Part shown: piece by piece, positions 42,201 through 54,200 of the stretch | How positions within the stretch are numbered: the first letter of the stretch is position 1 | Layout of the letters: the number at the start of each line of letters is the position of its first letter | Made by a program: the position numbers and the translations under genes | The notes under the pieces: model-generated | Databases searched by the model: none | Told to the model about the DNA's origin: nothing | The model's input: only the letters and a program-made list of their open reading frames with translations | Source: Micrasema longulum | Lineage: Eukaryota > Arthropoda > Insecta > Trichoptera > Brachycentridae | Direction: 5' to 3' | Length of the DNA: 64,000 nt | NCBI GenBank assembly: GCA_022494885.1 | Contig: JAGVSM010002435.1 | Location: 164,930-228,929 of the forward strand

Positions 42201-45200
42201 GTATTTTCCGCGCTATGATTTTTCAAAGTATTGCAATTTTGAAATTACTCCGCTTGTGACGTCACAAGTTCTCTACGGAGAGTTTAGCTGATTGGTGAAT
42301 TGGCTTTCCGTAAACCGGAAATCTATTATTGGTTGACTCACAAAAACTCGTGACGTCATTCAAAGTAGTTATCTTGCTTGTTCAAAACATTTTTTTTCAT
42401 ATATTTTAGAGAATATTCGCAGTACTATTAAATGGTCTAATTTTAAAGAAAACTAATAAAAATCACGATTGATAATAACCTCCACCAGAAACTGGCAGCC
42501 TATACAATTTTTCTTGGCAAAGTAAAATTCGTTTAGTTTGCAAATATCTCAAACTCAACTCAACCGAACATCTGAGTTATATAAACTTTTTGAATGCACA
42601 AAGGTACACAATTAAGGCATTGAGGAATCTCAAATACGAAACGAACGTACAAATATGGATACCTCGCAAACACGAGAATAGCAAAGTTAAATTATCAATA
42701 GCGAAAGATTTGGTCACGTGTCAGATATTAGAAACATCTTGCACCTATATTAAAAAATATTTGATATATATAAATACTGTTGACTTGATGCATTATGTCA
42801 GTTTAGCCTCGATATATTGGTATGGTCAATGTATATTTAGCTGGCCTCGTGGTGTAATGGTCAGCGCGTTTGCCAACCATGCAAGAGGTCTCGGGTTCGA
42901 TTCCCGATTCGGGGAATCATGATGATATGTATAGTGTATAGCTTGATCGCTGACATCTAAACATTGGATAGAGGCCGCCCTGATTTATTCTAATTTTTAC
43001 TTGTTGTTTCAGGCAAAAAATACTTAAGGTCCTATTCGATGTTATAATCGATTTTCCTCTTTTTCTTTAAATATATTGAAACTAAAAAGACTTGCAATCC
43101 ATTTACAAATAATAATCATAATACTAATTGTGACAAATTACGGTTTATAATGCAAAAATAATGAACTCGTAGACAATTAGTGCGTATCTCAAATATTTTT
43201 CGGAAATATCTGCACTGCTCCTGACAGCATATTTATTTCTATAATATTATAAAGCTCTTGCCAAGACATACATATAGTTGTGGTATGAATATTGTTCTTT
43301 AAACCCTGTCACATCCGAAACGTGATCAGTATGGGCAAGAAGACATATTAGCATATTAAAAAAAATATTTTGAACAAAGAAATTTTTTGAAAATAAAATA
43401 TTAAAAAAAACAAATGGTTGCTTACTTCTGCAGGAGAGAAGTGAGGGGAGCGCGGCGCAGTATCAGACTCCCCCCTTCCCCCTTTTCGTTTCACCCCTGC
43501 AGAAGTAAGCAACCAATTGCTTTTTTTGATATTTATTTTTTTAAAATTTTATTCGTTCTAAAAAAATATTTTTATTTAATTTGCCAATATGTCTTCTTGC
43601 TCATACTGATCATCATGGTTTCGGATGTGATAGGGTTTAAAGAACATCCTGTATAAAGCTGTAAGATGAAAATTATGAACTGAGAAGATCTGATGAAAGA
43701 TATGTGATAAAACCAGAAAGACTCGTTTACTTTTAAAAAAATATCTATAAAAGCTGGATGAACTTATAATATAATTTTTATAGGTTTTTTACTAGACATA
43801 TTAAGGAATATTTCTGTAAAACTAGATGTCTAGGGCAGGGGGCGGAAGCATACTATAAATCATCGTGAATATTTTTTTTCGTAAAAAGATAGTACCAAAA
43901 TTGGCCTATATTTAACTTGTATTTCTTTATAAAAATGTGTATTTTGTTTATTTAAAATACATCACTTACTTCACGATTCAATAAAAAATACTTAAAAAAT
44001 ATATACGAAAAAATAAAACACGGGGAACCGTAGCAACACGTCAAAAACAGTACACGTCAATACAGTATAAAATATGTAATTTAATACATGCATAAAATGT
44101 AACAGTATGGAAAAAATAAACAAAAAAAAAAAAAATATATATAATTATGATACATGCTTCCGCCCACGGTTGGGATACGACTGACGCAACGGGTCAACGC
44201 GTGATTTTAGTGTTTCCGCTGGCGCTCCACTCCATGACCGCCTTGATTGGTTTTAAAAACGCACTTTTCTGCAAAATTTATCGGTGTAAGTAAAAAATAT
44301 TTTTAAAAACCTTTACATAGTGGAATTGGAAAAATGACGATGAAAGTAGGTTGAATGCTGTCGAAATGCGATCCCTCGGGCGAATGTGTGGTAAAACGAT
44401 GTATGATAGGTGCACAAATGTCGTGATCCGTGAAGCGTGTAAGGCTGAGACATGCATTATCGACAGAATCAAGAAAGGGGTGCTGCGTTGGTTTGGACAT
44501 GTAGAGCGAATGGACAGCGAAATAACGGCTAAAAGGATCTACGATGCGAATGTTGATGAATGCAGAAAACGAGGAAGACCGAGAAAGACATGGCACAATC
44601 AAGTCCATCAAATACTTGAAGATGGACATGTCGAAAGTAGGAATAATCGGCGTGCGATCATGAGAAGATGTATGAATGTAGAGGAAGCGAGGTCTGTATG
44701 CCAAGATAGAGTGATATGGCGTTCTATCCGCTCTGCCTACCCCTACGGGGAAACGGCGTGATGGTTTGTTTGTTTGTTTACATTTTTTACTTTTTATCGT
44801 AAATTCTGAATTTGGTTCCACAGTGCGTCGGTTTGAATTGTAAAAAATAAAGACGAGATGTGGGACTATGTAAATACACAAAATACCTAGCGGCCGGCTA
44901 GTTTGCGTCTAGGCCCTTAACATAAAAAAATCAAAGCAGAGGAAAAACTGAAAACCTAGATTTCCTTTACCACTGATATGAATTTATCATGTCAGTGTAC
45001 CGGTACATACGAGAGTACGTTTACCCAGTATATGCTGTGAGCGGAATAAGCTTTGCCGAACCTTAATTTGGCCGCAGTCGAGGTGTGCTTTGATAAAAAG
45101 CTTTACCCATCCGAATAATCCGATTAATTTATCCGACAGGCGCCATCGACTGCGGTGAGAATTGTTTGTACTAAGTGGGAAAGGCATGAAGCGATTTTCT

Positions 45201-48200
45201 CCTTCACCTGAAATAAGCTTTCCTCAAGTCTGAATGTCTGCAGTGGAAAGGGGTAGATAGGATACCCAACCTGAACTATTGATATATGTGGATTTCACGG
45301 TGATTTATGTTACCGAACAAATATAATTCATTATCGCGTGTACACGAGGTAACTTGGTACACGACAAAATAAATTTGGAAAATATTAATGGTTACGGTTG
45401 GTTGTAGGAACATTAAAAATACATCATACTTGCCGCAGAATTAAAACAAAATGAGTGGTAAAAATATAAAGTAAAGATGATAATAATAAATATATACCGA
45501 GAATACATAGTATTAAAATATTAACATAATCTTATAGTAATACTGTACGATAATATGAGTTGCTAGTATGTACTTGAATTATTTAAGAAAACATTGAGAG
45601 CTTGGGTGATCTTTCAGAATATTCAATGTTATAACGCAAACAGGAGCTGATATTTAGGCGTTGGCGTTGGTAAGTAAATATTCTCGTAAAATTAGATTGT
45701 TTGCAGATGTAGTATAAGAAGCAGGTTCCCAGAGGGTATTGTAGCAAGTACTTACAACAATAATATCTCGTTTTAAAAGGCGAAGAGTAATTACAACATT
45801 TTACTGTAAGCAAAGTTCTAGGGGAATTAGCGAAATAAAGAAGCTGTCGAAATTTGCGATTAAAGACGTTTATTCCAAGGGAAAATAAGATGAATAGCTC
45901 TCGGCGAAATGAAGTTTTATCTTTTCGCAAATTAAAAGAGAATACATAATTTATTAGATTCTCAGCAGACGAGAACAGATGTGTTGCGGTTTAAGGTGGA
46001 GGCTCCGACTACCTACCGCCGACCGCCGACCGGTGACTGCCGAGAGGGGTCTTCAATAATATTCAGAAAGGGGAAGCGAAAATTACATCGACGTATGAAA
46101 ATCTCCGTTATATTTTCATAAAATAGTAAAAAATTGTAAATTTAATAATATACGGGTAGGGATGCTCGACCAGAAAATAAAAATATAATAATTTTCGGAA
46201 ATAAAAGCGAACGATTTTTGAGTACATCAAATACAGTCTATTTCGTGCATAGCAACAATTAATATTATGTTGTACATTTTTCCAAAGAACTCAATTTGTG
46301 ATAACAATTGCTAGTGGTAAGTGGTAGTTAATGATTATGATAAAATTATAAATAAACTTATCAATGAAACTTCTTGGTTTAGTTTTTCTTTTCCCACCTC
46401 TTAAATAATAAAAGCTTAATCCCAAATTCGGGTCCAAAAACTTCTAAAAATGAACTGTTTAGCAAACCAGTTGTAAATATTTATGTTTCTGTCCCCTGTT
46501 AAAATACTTATTTGATCTTATCTCCAAAATATGTTAAGAATAGTATAAACACTGTAAATGTTGTAAACAATTCACCAGTCTTGAAGATGCCTACTTAGGG
46601 GAAAGCGCTCGTTGGTCAAAATAATAAAAAGTAAAACTAAACCGAGAAGTTTCATTGATAAGTTTATTTATAATTTTATCATAATCATTAATTATTATTT
46701 GATTTAATTTATTTATTGACAATTCTTGATGGAATTCCATTGTTATGGTGTATTTACATATAAGTTATTAATTTAAAAAATACTTGGTACACTTCCACTT
46801 ATTTTCACCAGTCTGTGAAGTCAGTCTGAGTTCCTATATTTCCACCAGTCTGAAGATGCCCATTAGAGGGTGAAAGCGCTAATTGGTCGAAATAAATAAG
46901 TGGAAGTGTACCAAGTATTTTTTAAATTAATAACTTATATGTAAATATAAGTTATTACATCATAATTTTTATTAGTACATTAACACTTTTTTCCTATAAA
47001 ACACATAGTTTAACCTGAAGATGGCTCCTGCAACGCCATCTAAAACGTCAGAACTAACCAAACTTACACGGGATAGTAAAAAAAAAGGACGAAACACAAA
47101 GATAATTCATTTCTGTGTTGTTATTCAGCACTACTTGTACCGCAGCATTTCGTTTCATGATCTTTGCTGATGTGATCATAAAACGGGTCAGGGAAACGCC
47201 ATCATTGTTTGGGCGGTTAAGCTATGATTTCCTAAGAAAGTGGTGCCGTTATCTAACGCCCGTTATATGTCGTGATAAGACGTCCGTCTTTTTTATTATT
47301 TTTTTATTTATGTATTAACGGATTTAGGGCACATTGAAATAAAATACAAATGAAGAAAATTGAAGCTAGGATTACAAAAAATAATAATAAGTACTACCTC
47401 AAGACAAGATCTGGTCTATCTTTGTGACTGTTTAAATCTAGAAAGACTTTCACCAAAAAAGTCTTAACGGTTACTAGAGATGTTGACTTAAAGAGGGCGG
47501 TGCCGTTATCTAGCGACCGTGATCACATAATTTTGTTGTGAGATCAAGTAATTTAATGAACTTATTTCTAAAAACAAACAATATAGATATACTTAGCACT
47601 ATTAGGAGACATATTTAGAAGATGAGGAGTCATCAGAAGTCAGTAACTATTGTTTGTAGGAGAGTGATGTGTTTAAAAATCATGCTGGAGGATGTTGATT
47701 TTAAGGTTTAGTGATCTAAAATAAAAAAGATAGAATCAAAATTGATATGATTTTCTTATAAAAATAATCAAAAGTCCTCATTTTCGATAGTCCAAATCAC
47801 GTTTGCACTCATTTTTCGAAAAAACTGTTCGTACCTCTATGACGGCCGTCTTGCAAATGATGGCACCACTATTTGACAAGGTCACAATCAACGCTATCTA
47901 GGAAACTCGTGATACCTCGTTTGTAGTCAACGTTTAAATTACGTTATTTACCGCTACATGATCGTCGCAAGATGACGCCACCGCTCTCTTAGAAAACCAC
48001 AGCTTTAGTGACGTATCGCGGTCGTGTTACTCACCTTCTCGTCCAGGGCCTTGTGGTGCTCGAAGAGACTCTTGAGCGCCTTGAGGACCTCCACTTCCGA
48101 GGAAACGCCCGACTGCTGCGCCGTCTGCCGCTTCACCACGGTCATGCGCAGCGAGCGCTCGTGGCGCGACACCAAGCATTCTAGGTGCTCGAGCAGCAAC

Positions 48201-51200
48201 TGGGGAGAGATAGTGTAAGGGTCAAAACATGAAATAAACTGACAAAACGTAAAAAGAAATCGCCGCAATAGAACGATAGATGGGTTCGGCGCTAGACATT
48301 ATAATCAAAATTAGTGAAGCATTAGGTTAATGTTTGTAACTATATATTAATATACGATTTTATTTTTTTATTATGATTAAAAAAATCAAGGTATTACAAT
48401 TTACCCATATATAATAATTTTGGGGGTCGTTTTTAACGATTTGTAAAGAACTCACTATTAGGAAATAAAAACCAAGTTGTGATAGAGCGAGGCGCGAACT
48501 TCAAACCTCCGATCCGTGAGTATGCGACACTAGCCACGGGACCCACAACCCAGTTCATTTTCAAAAAAATAATATAATGTTCTTTTGAAATTTTTATTTA
48601 TGAATACCTTACGGAATGCATAAATCTAAAAAAAATCATTTCTTCTTTAAATTCACATTCTGTTGTTGATGATTTTAACATCTTTTGTAAAGGTTGTCTG
48701 AGCCTTATGTTTAGTTTTATCTGGTAGTTTGTTTTATAATTTATTTGAATTGTTGTTTTTAATTTTAATATTGTATCATAATGTGTAATAGTAATTTATT
48801 TTAAGTTAATCAACAATGTTTCTGGTATAACAAAATATTTGTAGACAGGCAGGATTTCCTCCATAGGGAGTTATTAAGGTCATAGGCCCCGTAGATGCCT
48901 AGACTTTCATATTCCTCGATAGAAATCATTTTCTCTCTGTTGCAATAAATTTATTTTAAATAACCTTTTTTTGTTAATTATTATGGCTTAACACGGGCAC
49001 AATCTAAACAGCCATAATAGGCTAGTGAACGTGTGAACAAATGTAAGCTGAAATGAATAAATGAACAAATATCTATTAAATACAATATGCACAGTACCTC
49101 TCTAAGCACGGGCATCCTGCTGCATTAGAGAGGCGGTAAAATATATTTTTTAATGTGCTTCAAATATTCATTTTATTTCAAAACCTTTATAGGTATATTG
49201 AATTCCATGTTTTATTTTATAAATAAATAGTTTAATTATGGATTGCAGGTTATCTAGAATTTTAGAGTGGCCATACAATATTCTGTTGATATCCTATTAC
49301 GAATATTAAGAATAAATCCTGTTAAAAAATAAAAAATAGCGTTTACGAAGGATACAAAACAGTTTTGTTTCTTCAGTATTGTAAATTAGTTAAAGTAGAC
49401 GAATAGGGGAAAAAAAGGGTCAGTTATTTTACAATATAGTGAAAACTAAGGTACGTATAAAAAGGCTGTTTTCGTTCTAAAGTACTTGAACTTAGAATAC
49501 TTGAACGGATTCCAACAGAGTAAAGAAAATGCGCAGAAAACGTATTCGAAAATGTTAGAAAAAGAGTTGATATAAACAACACTAAAACTATAACCAAAAC
49601 AAGTTTTATCTGACAATATTTCTAAAGCGATTATAATTTACACAATATTGTGTACGAAATAATTATGAAAGGTTTCACATCAAACATCAAAAACAATACG
49701 TCATATTAGGACTATTGATAATCATAAAAACGAATGAAACAGAAAGTCAAAATAAGATAAATAATAGCTTTGATATTATCATGTTCAATTAGTATACAAA
49801 CAAATACGGATTCTTAAGTACTATGGGTTCAAACGATGAAGTAAGTAGTCTTTGTATTTTCATTCCTTATTTAACTTTGCGAAGTACTTAGATTTCACCC
49901 CTTGTACATAAGTCTGGAATAATAATAGGTGGTAAATGTAATACTTAATACCAGCAACTGGAATGTACTGACAAATCAATAAAGCTAATGTATTGGGGAA
50001 TTTCGAGGAGATATAATGCCGTGTCTCCATTATTTCGCTAATTAATACTAAATTATACAATATTCAGTTAATTTGTATGATCGAACGTGATATGGTTTAT
50101 GGGAACGCCATTGTTTGTACTGTATGTGACTAATAATAACAATAATAATAATAATAAAATAATACGATTTAATCCTTTACGACAGAAGACATCATATAGA
50201 TAACAAAATTAGTTGAGATTGATCAAAATTATATTCTAATCATATCTTTATGTATTTAATTCGTGTTACGTGTGACGTCACTGAACTCCTCCTAAACGGA
50301 TTTACGTGCGGTTTTCAGCGAAATGTAGATCTTTGCGCTGCGCGTGTGCGTGTATATTACAATTTTCAATCTAATCCGTAAACAAAAAGTTAGGAGCATA
50401 AATCTTTTTTTCATCGACCTACCAGGGTTGCATTCGATGAGAATGTGTATACAAAAAAATGAAAGGATGTTGTTTTTTAGTATTTAAAAAAAAATTGTTT
50501 TTAAATGTTTACAAACAACATTCGCTTTTTATGGATCCCAATCAGATTCTTTCCTTAAATTCCTTATAATTTTTTCCCATTTATTTATTTTTACTGGATT
50601 TTTGGTAATACTTAAACAATATTAACTGACATTCAATACATTTTTGAAAATTGCATTCATGAATAAAGTACACCCCCGTTGGTGAGAAGAGTTTAACATT
50701 TGCAAAAAAAATTATATGTTTGAAAACGAATTATTTTATGTTTTGGAATTCAACCACAAACAAGTACTTAGATACCAACTTAAATTCAACATTTTAATAT
50801 TAATAATTTACAGTTTTAGAATTCTATCATAACCAAGTACCTAAATATCTAATAATCAATGAAAATTATTTTTCCTTAGATCCGGACAGTTTTTGCACGC
50901 TTTCACGACACAATCGGGCATTTTTTAAAATAAAATAAATTTTGAGTAGACTCAAATCAGTGTTCGATTTCAACATTAAATTCAAAATTAAAATAAAGGT
51001 GAAAGCCTCAAATCATTTCAAAAGTTTCCCAGTACCGTGCAAAAGTTATTGATAATATTGACTATTCACGAAACACAATGTAAACATTGGGATAAAATGT
51101 TTACGGTGTATAATCAAAAGTGTAAACTAGAAAGACAAGGGAAGGGAGCGTTACAATATACCACTCGTAACGTCGCACAGTGGTCCGGATTTGGAAAACA

Positions 51201-54200
51201 GTAGACTTAGGAACCAAAGTCATTATTTCGATTTTTTTTTAAATGTTTGGTGTAGAAAATCTAATTTGTAACAATATTTGTGATGTTCAATTTTTCGTTA
51301 ATTTGAGTCTAACATGGTTTAAAAAAATACAAACGAAAAAAATGTATGAAGTAAAATTGAATATTTTCTTTTTCTCGATGCGTTTTAAAGTGTTAGCAAC
51401 AAAACCTTTTGTTTATTAACGTTTGTAATCAGTACTTTATGTTCATATTTTGGCCTGTCAAATTCCAGTTCGCAAAATAAACCATTGACTTTGTCAACAA
51501 AGAAAATGCGGCAATGAAAGAAGAAATACGTAATTTGGTTGTATCTAAATGCGGTAATTACGAAATGACTCATGAGCTAAACATGACAATGATTAGATTT
51601 TTTTATTATTGCATATTTATCTTGGTTTATTTTTATGTTTATGTTTTTTTAATGTATTGTATTTGAAAAAAAATAAAGTTTAAGGCAAGAAATGCAGTAA
51701 AATTTGAATAAAAATCTGACTTAAATGTTTTCAAAATTATTTTTATTATTTCTCAAATGCGCGTACATATGATAATATTTCTAATTAATGTATTCCTCTC
51801 TAAGAAATATTCAATCACTTAATTAACTTTGTGTTCAAAATTATTTGTTCCATATAATTCTCAAAAACTGCAGGAAATTGCTTCAATGATTCATCAAATA
51901 AGGTGAATTATCACCACAAAGAAGGTGCTAATAATATATTTTTTGTTTCGTATAATTCTTAAAAACTGCAGTAACGACTCATTCATAAAATAAATTATTT
52001 TATAGCACTCCATTACAATAACATTAAATTTGTATGTATGGGTTTTCATACTTTAAAATGCAGTTTTTGGAGAATATTTCAAAAACTGGAGGTGATAGGC
52101 AATTTTGGTTTTCACATTTGTAATAAAAAAATAATTGTGCATCATAACCATTAAACAAAATCTTCTGACAGAAACATTTGTTGTGTTGTGTAATAAAAAA
52201 AAATTTTTCAAGTTCAACTGCGGTTTAACGCCAAGGTTGCAAGTGTATAGGAGAGAAAAAAATAAAAACGTTAATAAACAAAAGGTTTTGTTGCTAACAC
52301 TTTAAAACGCATCGAGAAAATATTCAATTTTACTCCATACATTTTTTTCGTTTGTATTTTTTTAAACCATGTTAGACTCAAATTAACGAAAAATTGAACC
52401 TCACAAATACTGTTACAAATTAGATTTTCTACATCAAACAATTTTTTTAAAATCGAAATAATGACTTTGGTTCCTAAGTCCACTGTTTTCCAAAACCGGA
52501 CCACTGTGCGTCGTAACAGCCGAGCGGGAGGGTGGCATTGCGGCGAGCGAAATCGGGAAATTCTTAGAATGTAGTAATATTGTTTATCGGTTCGAACTTC
52601 TGGAATTACTCAGGTGCCGTCGCATAAATCAAAGGACTAAATCAAACGGAGACGTCAAATGAAAACAAATTTAACAATTCGTCGAGCTCCGGGGGGACGC
52701 TGTGCGGTGAATAAATCAAACACGATTGATCAATCAACTGCGGTAGTAAAAAGGGGCACAAAATTGAGTGCGGTAGGCGTGAAAAATAACAAATTACATT
52801 CGAAGTTTGACGTAAAATACTTTTCTTTAACTGTCATGTCGGTAGGAATTAAGAGACACTTTGTGGAATTCGCATTTAATGACATTAACTCGACGTAAAA
52901 CATATGGAGATAGGCACCGAGCCGGTTTTAATTTAAAATGCCGACAAAAGTGATATTTTTCTCCGCGTTCAGTATTCCCTCGGTTTGCGAATATGAATAA
53001 AACAAAACAAAGGATCTCTGCCATCAAGTAAAATACACAATGTTAAGATCGACATTTCTCGAAAGTAAACAACGGAGCTTGTAACTCAAACAAAAAATAC
53101 ATTATTCTATAAAGTACAAAAAAACACGTAAAATCTACCGCGATTTAAAGCCGCTCGGCACTCGTTTTCCATCGAGCGATTCGGCGGTACATTTGGTATA
53201 AATTCAAAATAAATGAATTTTAAATCAAATTCTGAGGGGAATGAACCGAAGTTTTGAATAAATAAAAAGGCGAAAAAAGGGGCAACAAAGCAATGAAACA
53301 CGAGAGTTACTCCGCGTGTGTGGATATGCCTGACCGGGGCCGTTACTGAAGCACGGAGAGGGAGCTGGAAGCTGAAAGCTCCGCCGTCTGCGTCGTTAAC
53401 ATTTTCATCCAATTTGTTTACCGGCCGAATTGAAAAGAAAACGCAGGGGGTGGAAAAACAACTAGATGTAGTGGACCCGCTACGGTATAGCTTTGTTCCG
53501 AATGTGGTGATGACGCTTTTATGGCCAGCGCCGGCCACGCGCCGTAGGTGGGAACTCAGACGCCGAACCGCGAACGATAACGATAAAGCCTCAGGGCGAA
53601 CAAGGGCTGCAGTGCAAAGCGAAGGTCAGACCTTAACCTTTTTACTTGGAAGTTGACAAGAAAATTTAGATTTTATTAAACTAAAAAATTGTTTCACCAC
53701 AATGCACTTTAGCGCGTATTATCGAGTGGATAAAAATACTGAATTTCATCGCATTAGACGCATGATGAGGTTTTAATCGATTCCGTATCACAATGAACAA
53801 AGTCGAGTTAATTAATACTCGCTGGATGTTAAATATAATAAAGAGTGGTGTTATCCGTAATGGCTATTTTATCAGGATTCCATATTATTAATTCGATTCA
53901 CTTTAACCGTATCTCATTTTAAAAAAAAAATTATAAATGGGATATTCTGTAATTTATTTTTGTTCTTCAATTTTTAATTACTAACGATATATCTTCAAAT
54001 TTGTATTTAAGCTTCAATTTTTATTATTATCGGTATGTTTTCCAATTTATATTTTTGTATAATTTCTTAATTACTAATTTTATATTTCATAATGTGTATT
54101 TGTGGTTCAATTTTTATTATTATCGGTATGTTTTATAATTTATAATAATTGTGTCTCATTTATTTACTATTAATGGCATATTTTCTAATTTATTTTTATG

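Larger units (their letters stand above)
35596..48034. other. liprin-alpha intron, 12.4 kb
   Basis: The main repeat reservoir. Contents in order: MITE 36345-36702, LINE C-terminus 38732-39010, CR1/L2-like 3' part 39146-39745, foldback with nested SINE 39775-40225, SINE 41240-41475, MITE 42121-42440, SINE 42841-43000, foldback 43293-43646, LINE 3' end 44066-44142, RTE-like C-terminus 44320-44763, inverted repeats with hammerhead-like motifs 46328-47080. Stretches 36703-38700, 44900-46300 and 47100-48000 show nothing recognised. Confidence 0.8.

Noticed and set aside
44816..44830. CACAGTG next to CGTCG as a second Transib end
   Set aside because: The orientation is wrong for an element end (the heptamer points into the CGTCG) and no inverted partner was found.
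44303..44881. Minus-strand ORF of 192 codons
   Set aside because: Antisense shadow of the plus-strand LINE C-terminus, which has the recognisable motifs.
53107..53538. Minus-strand ORF of 143 codons as a liprin N-terminal exon
   Set aside because: It lies 3' of exon 1 and does not resemble liprin; no splice pair of the right phase.
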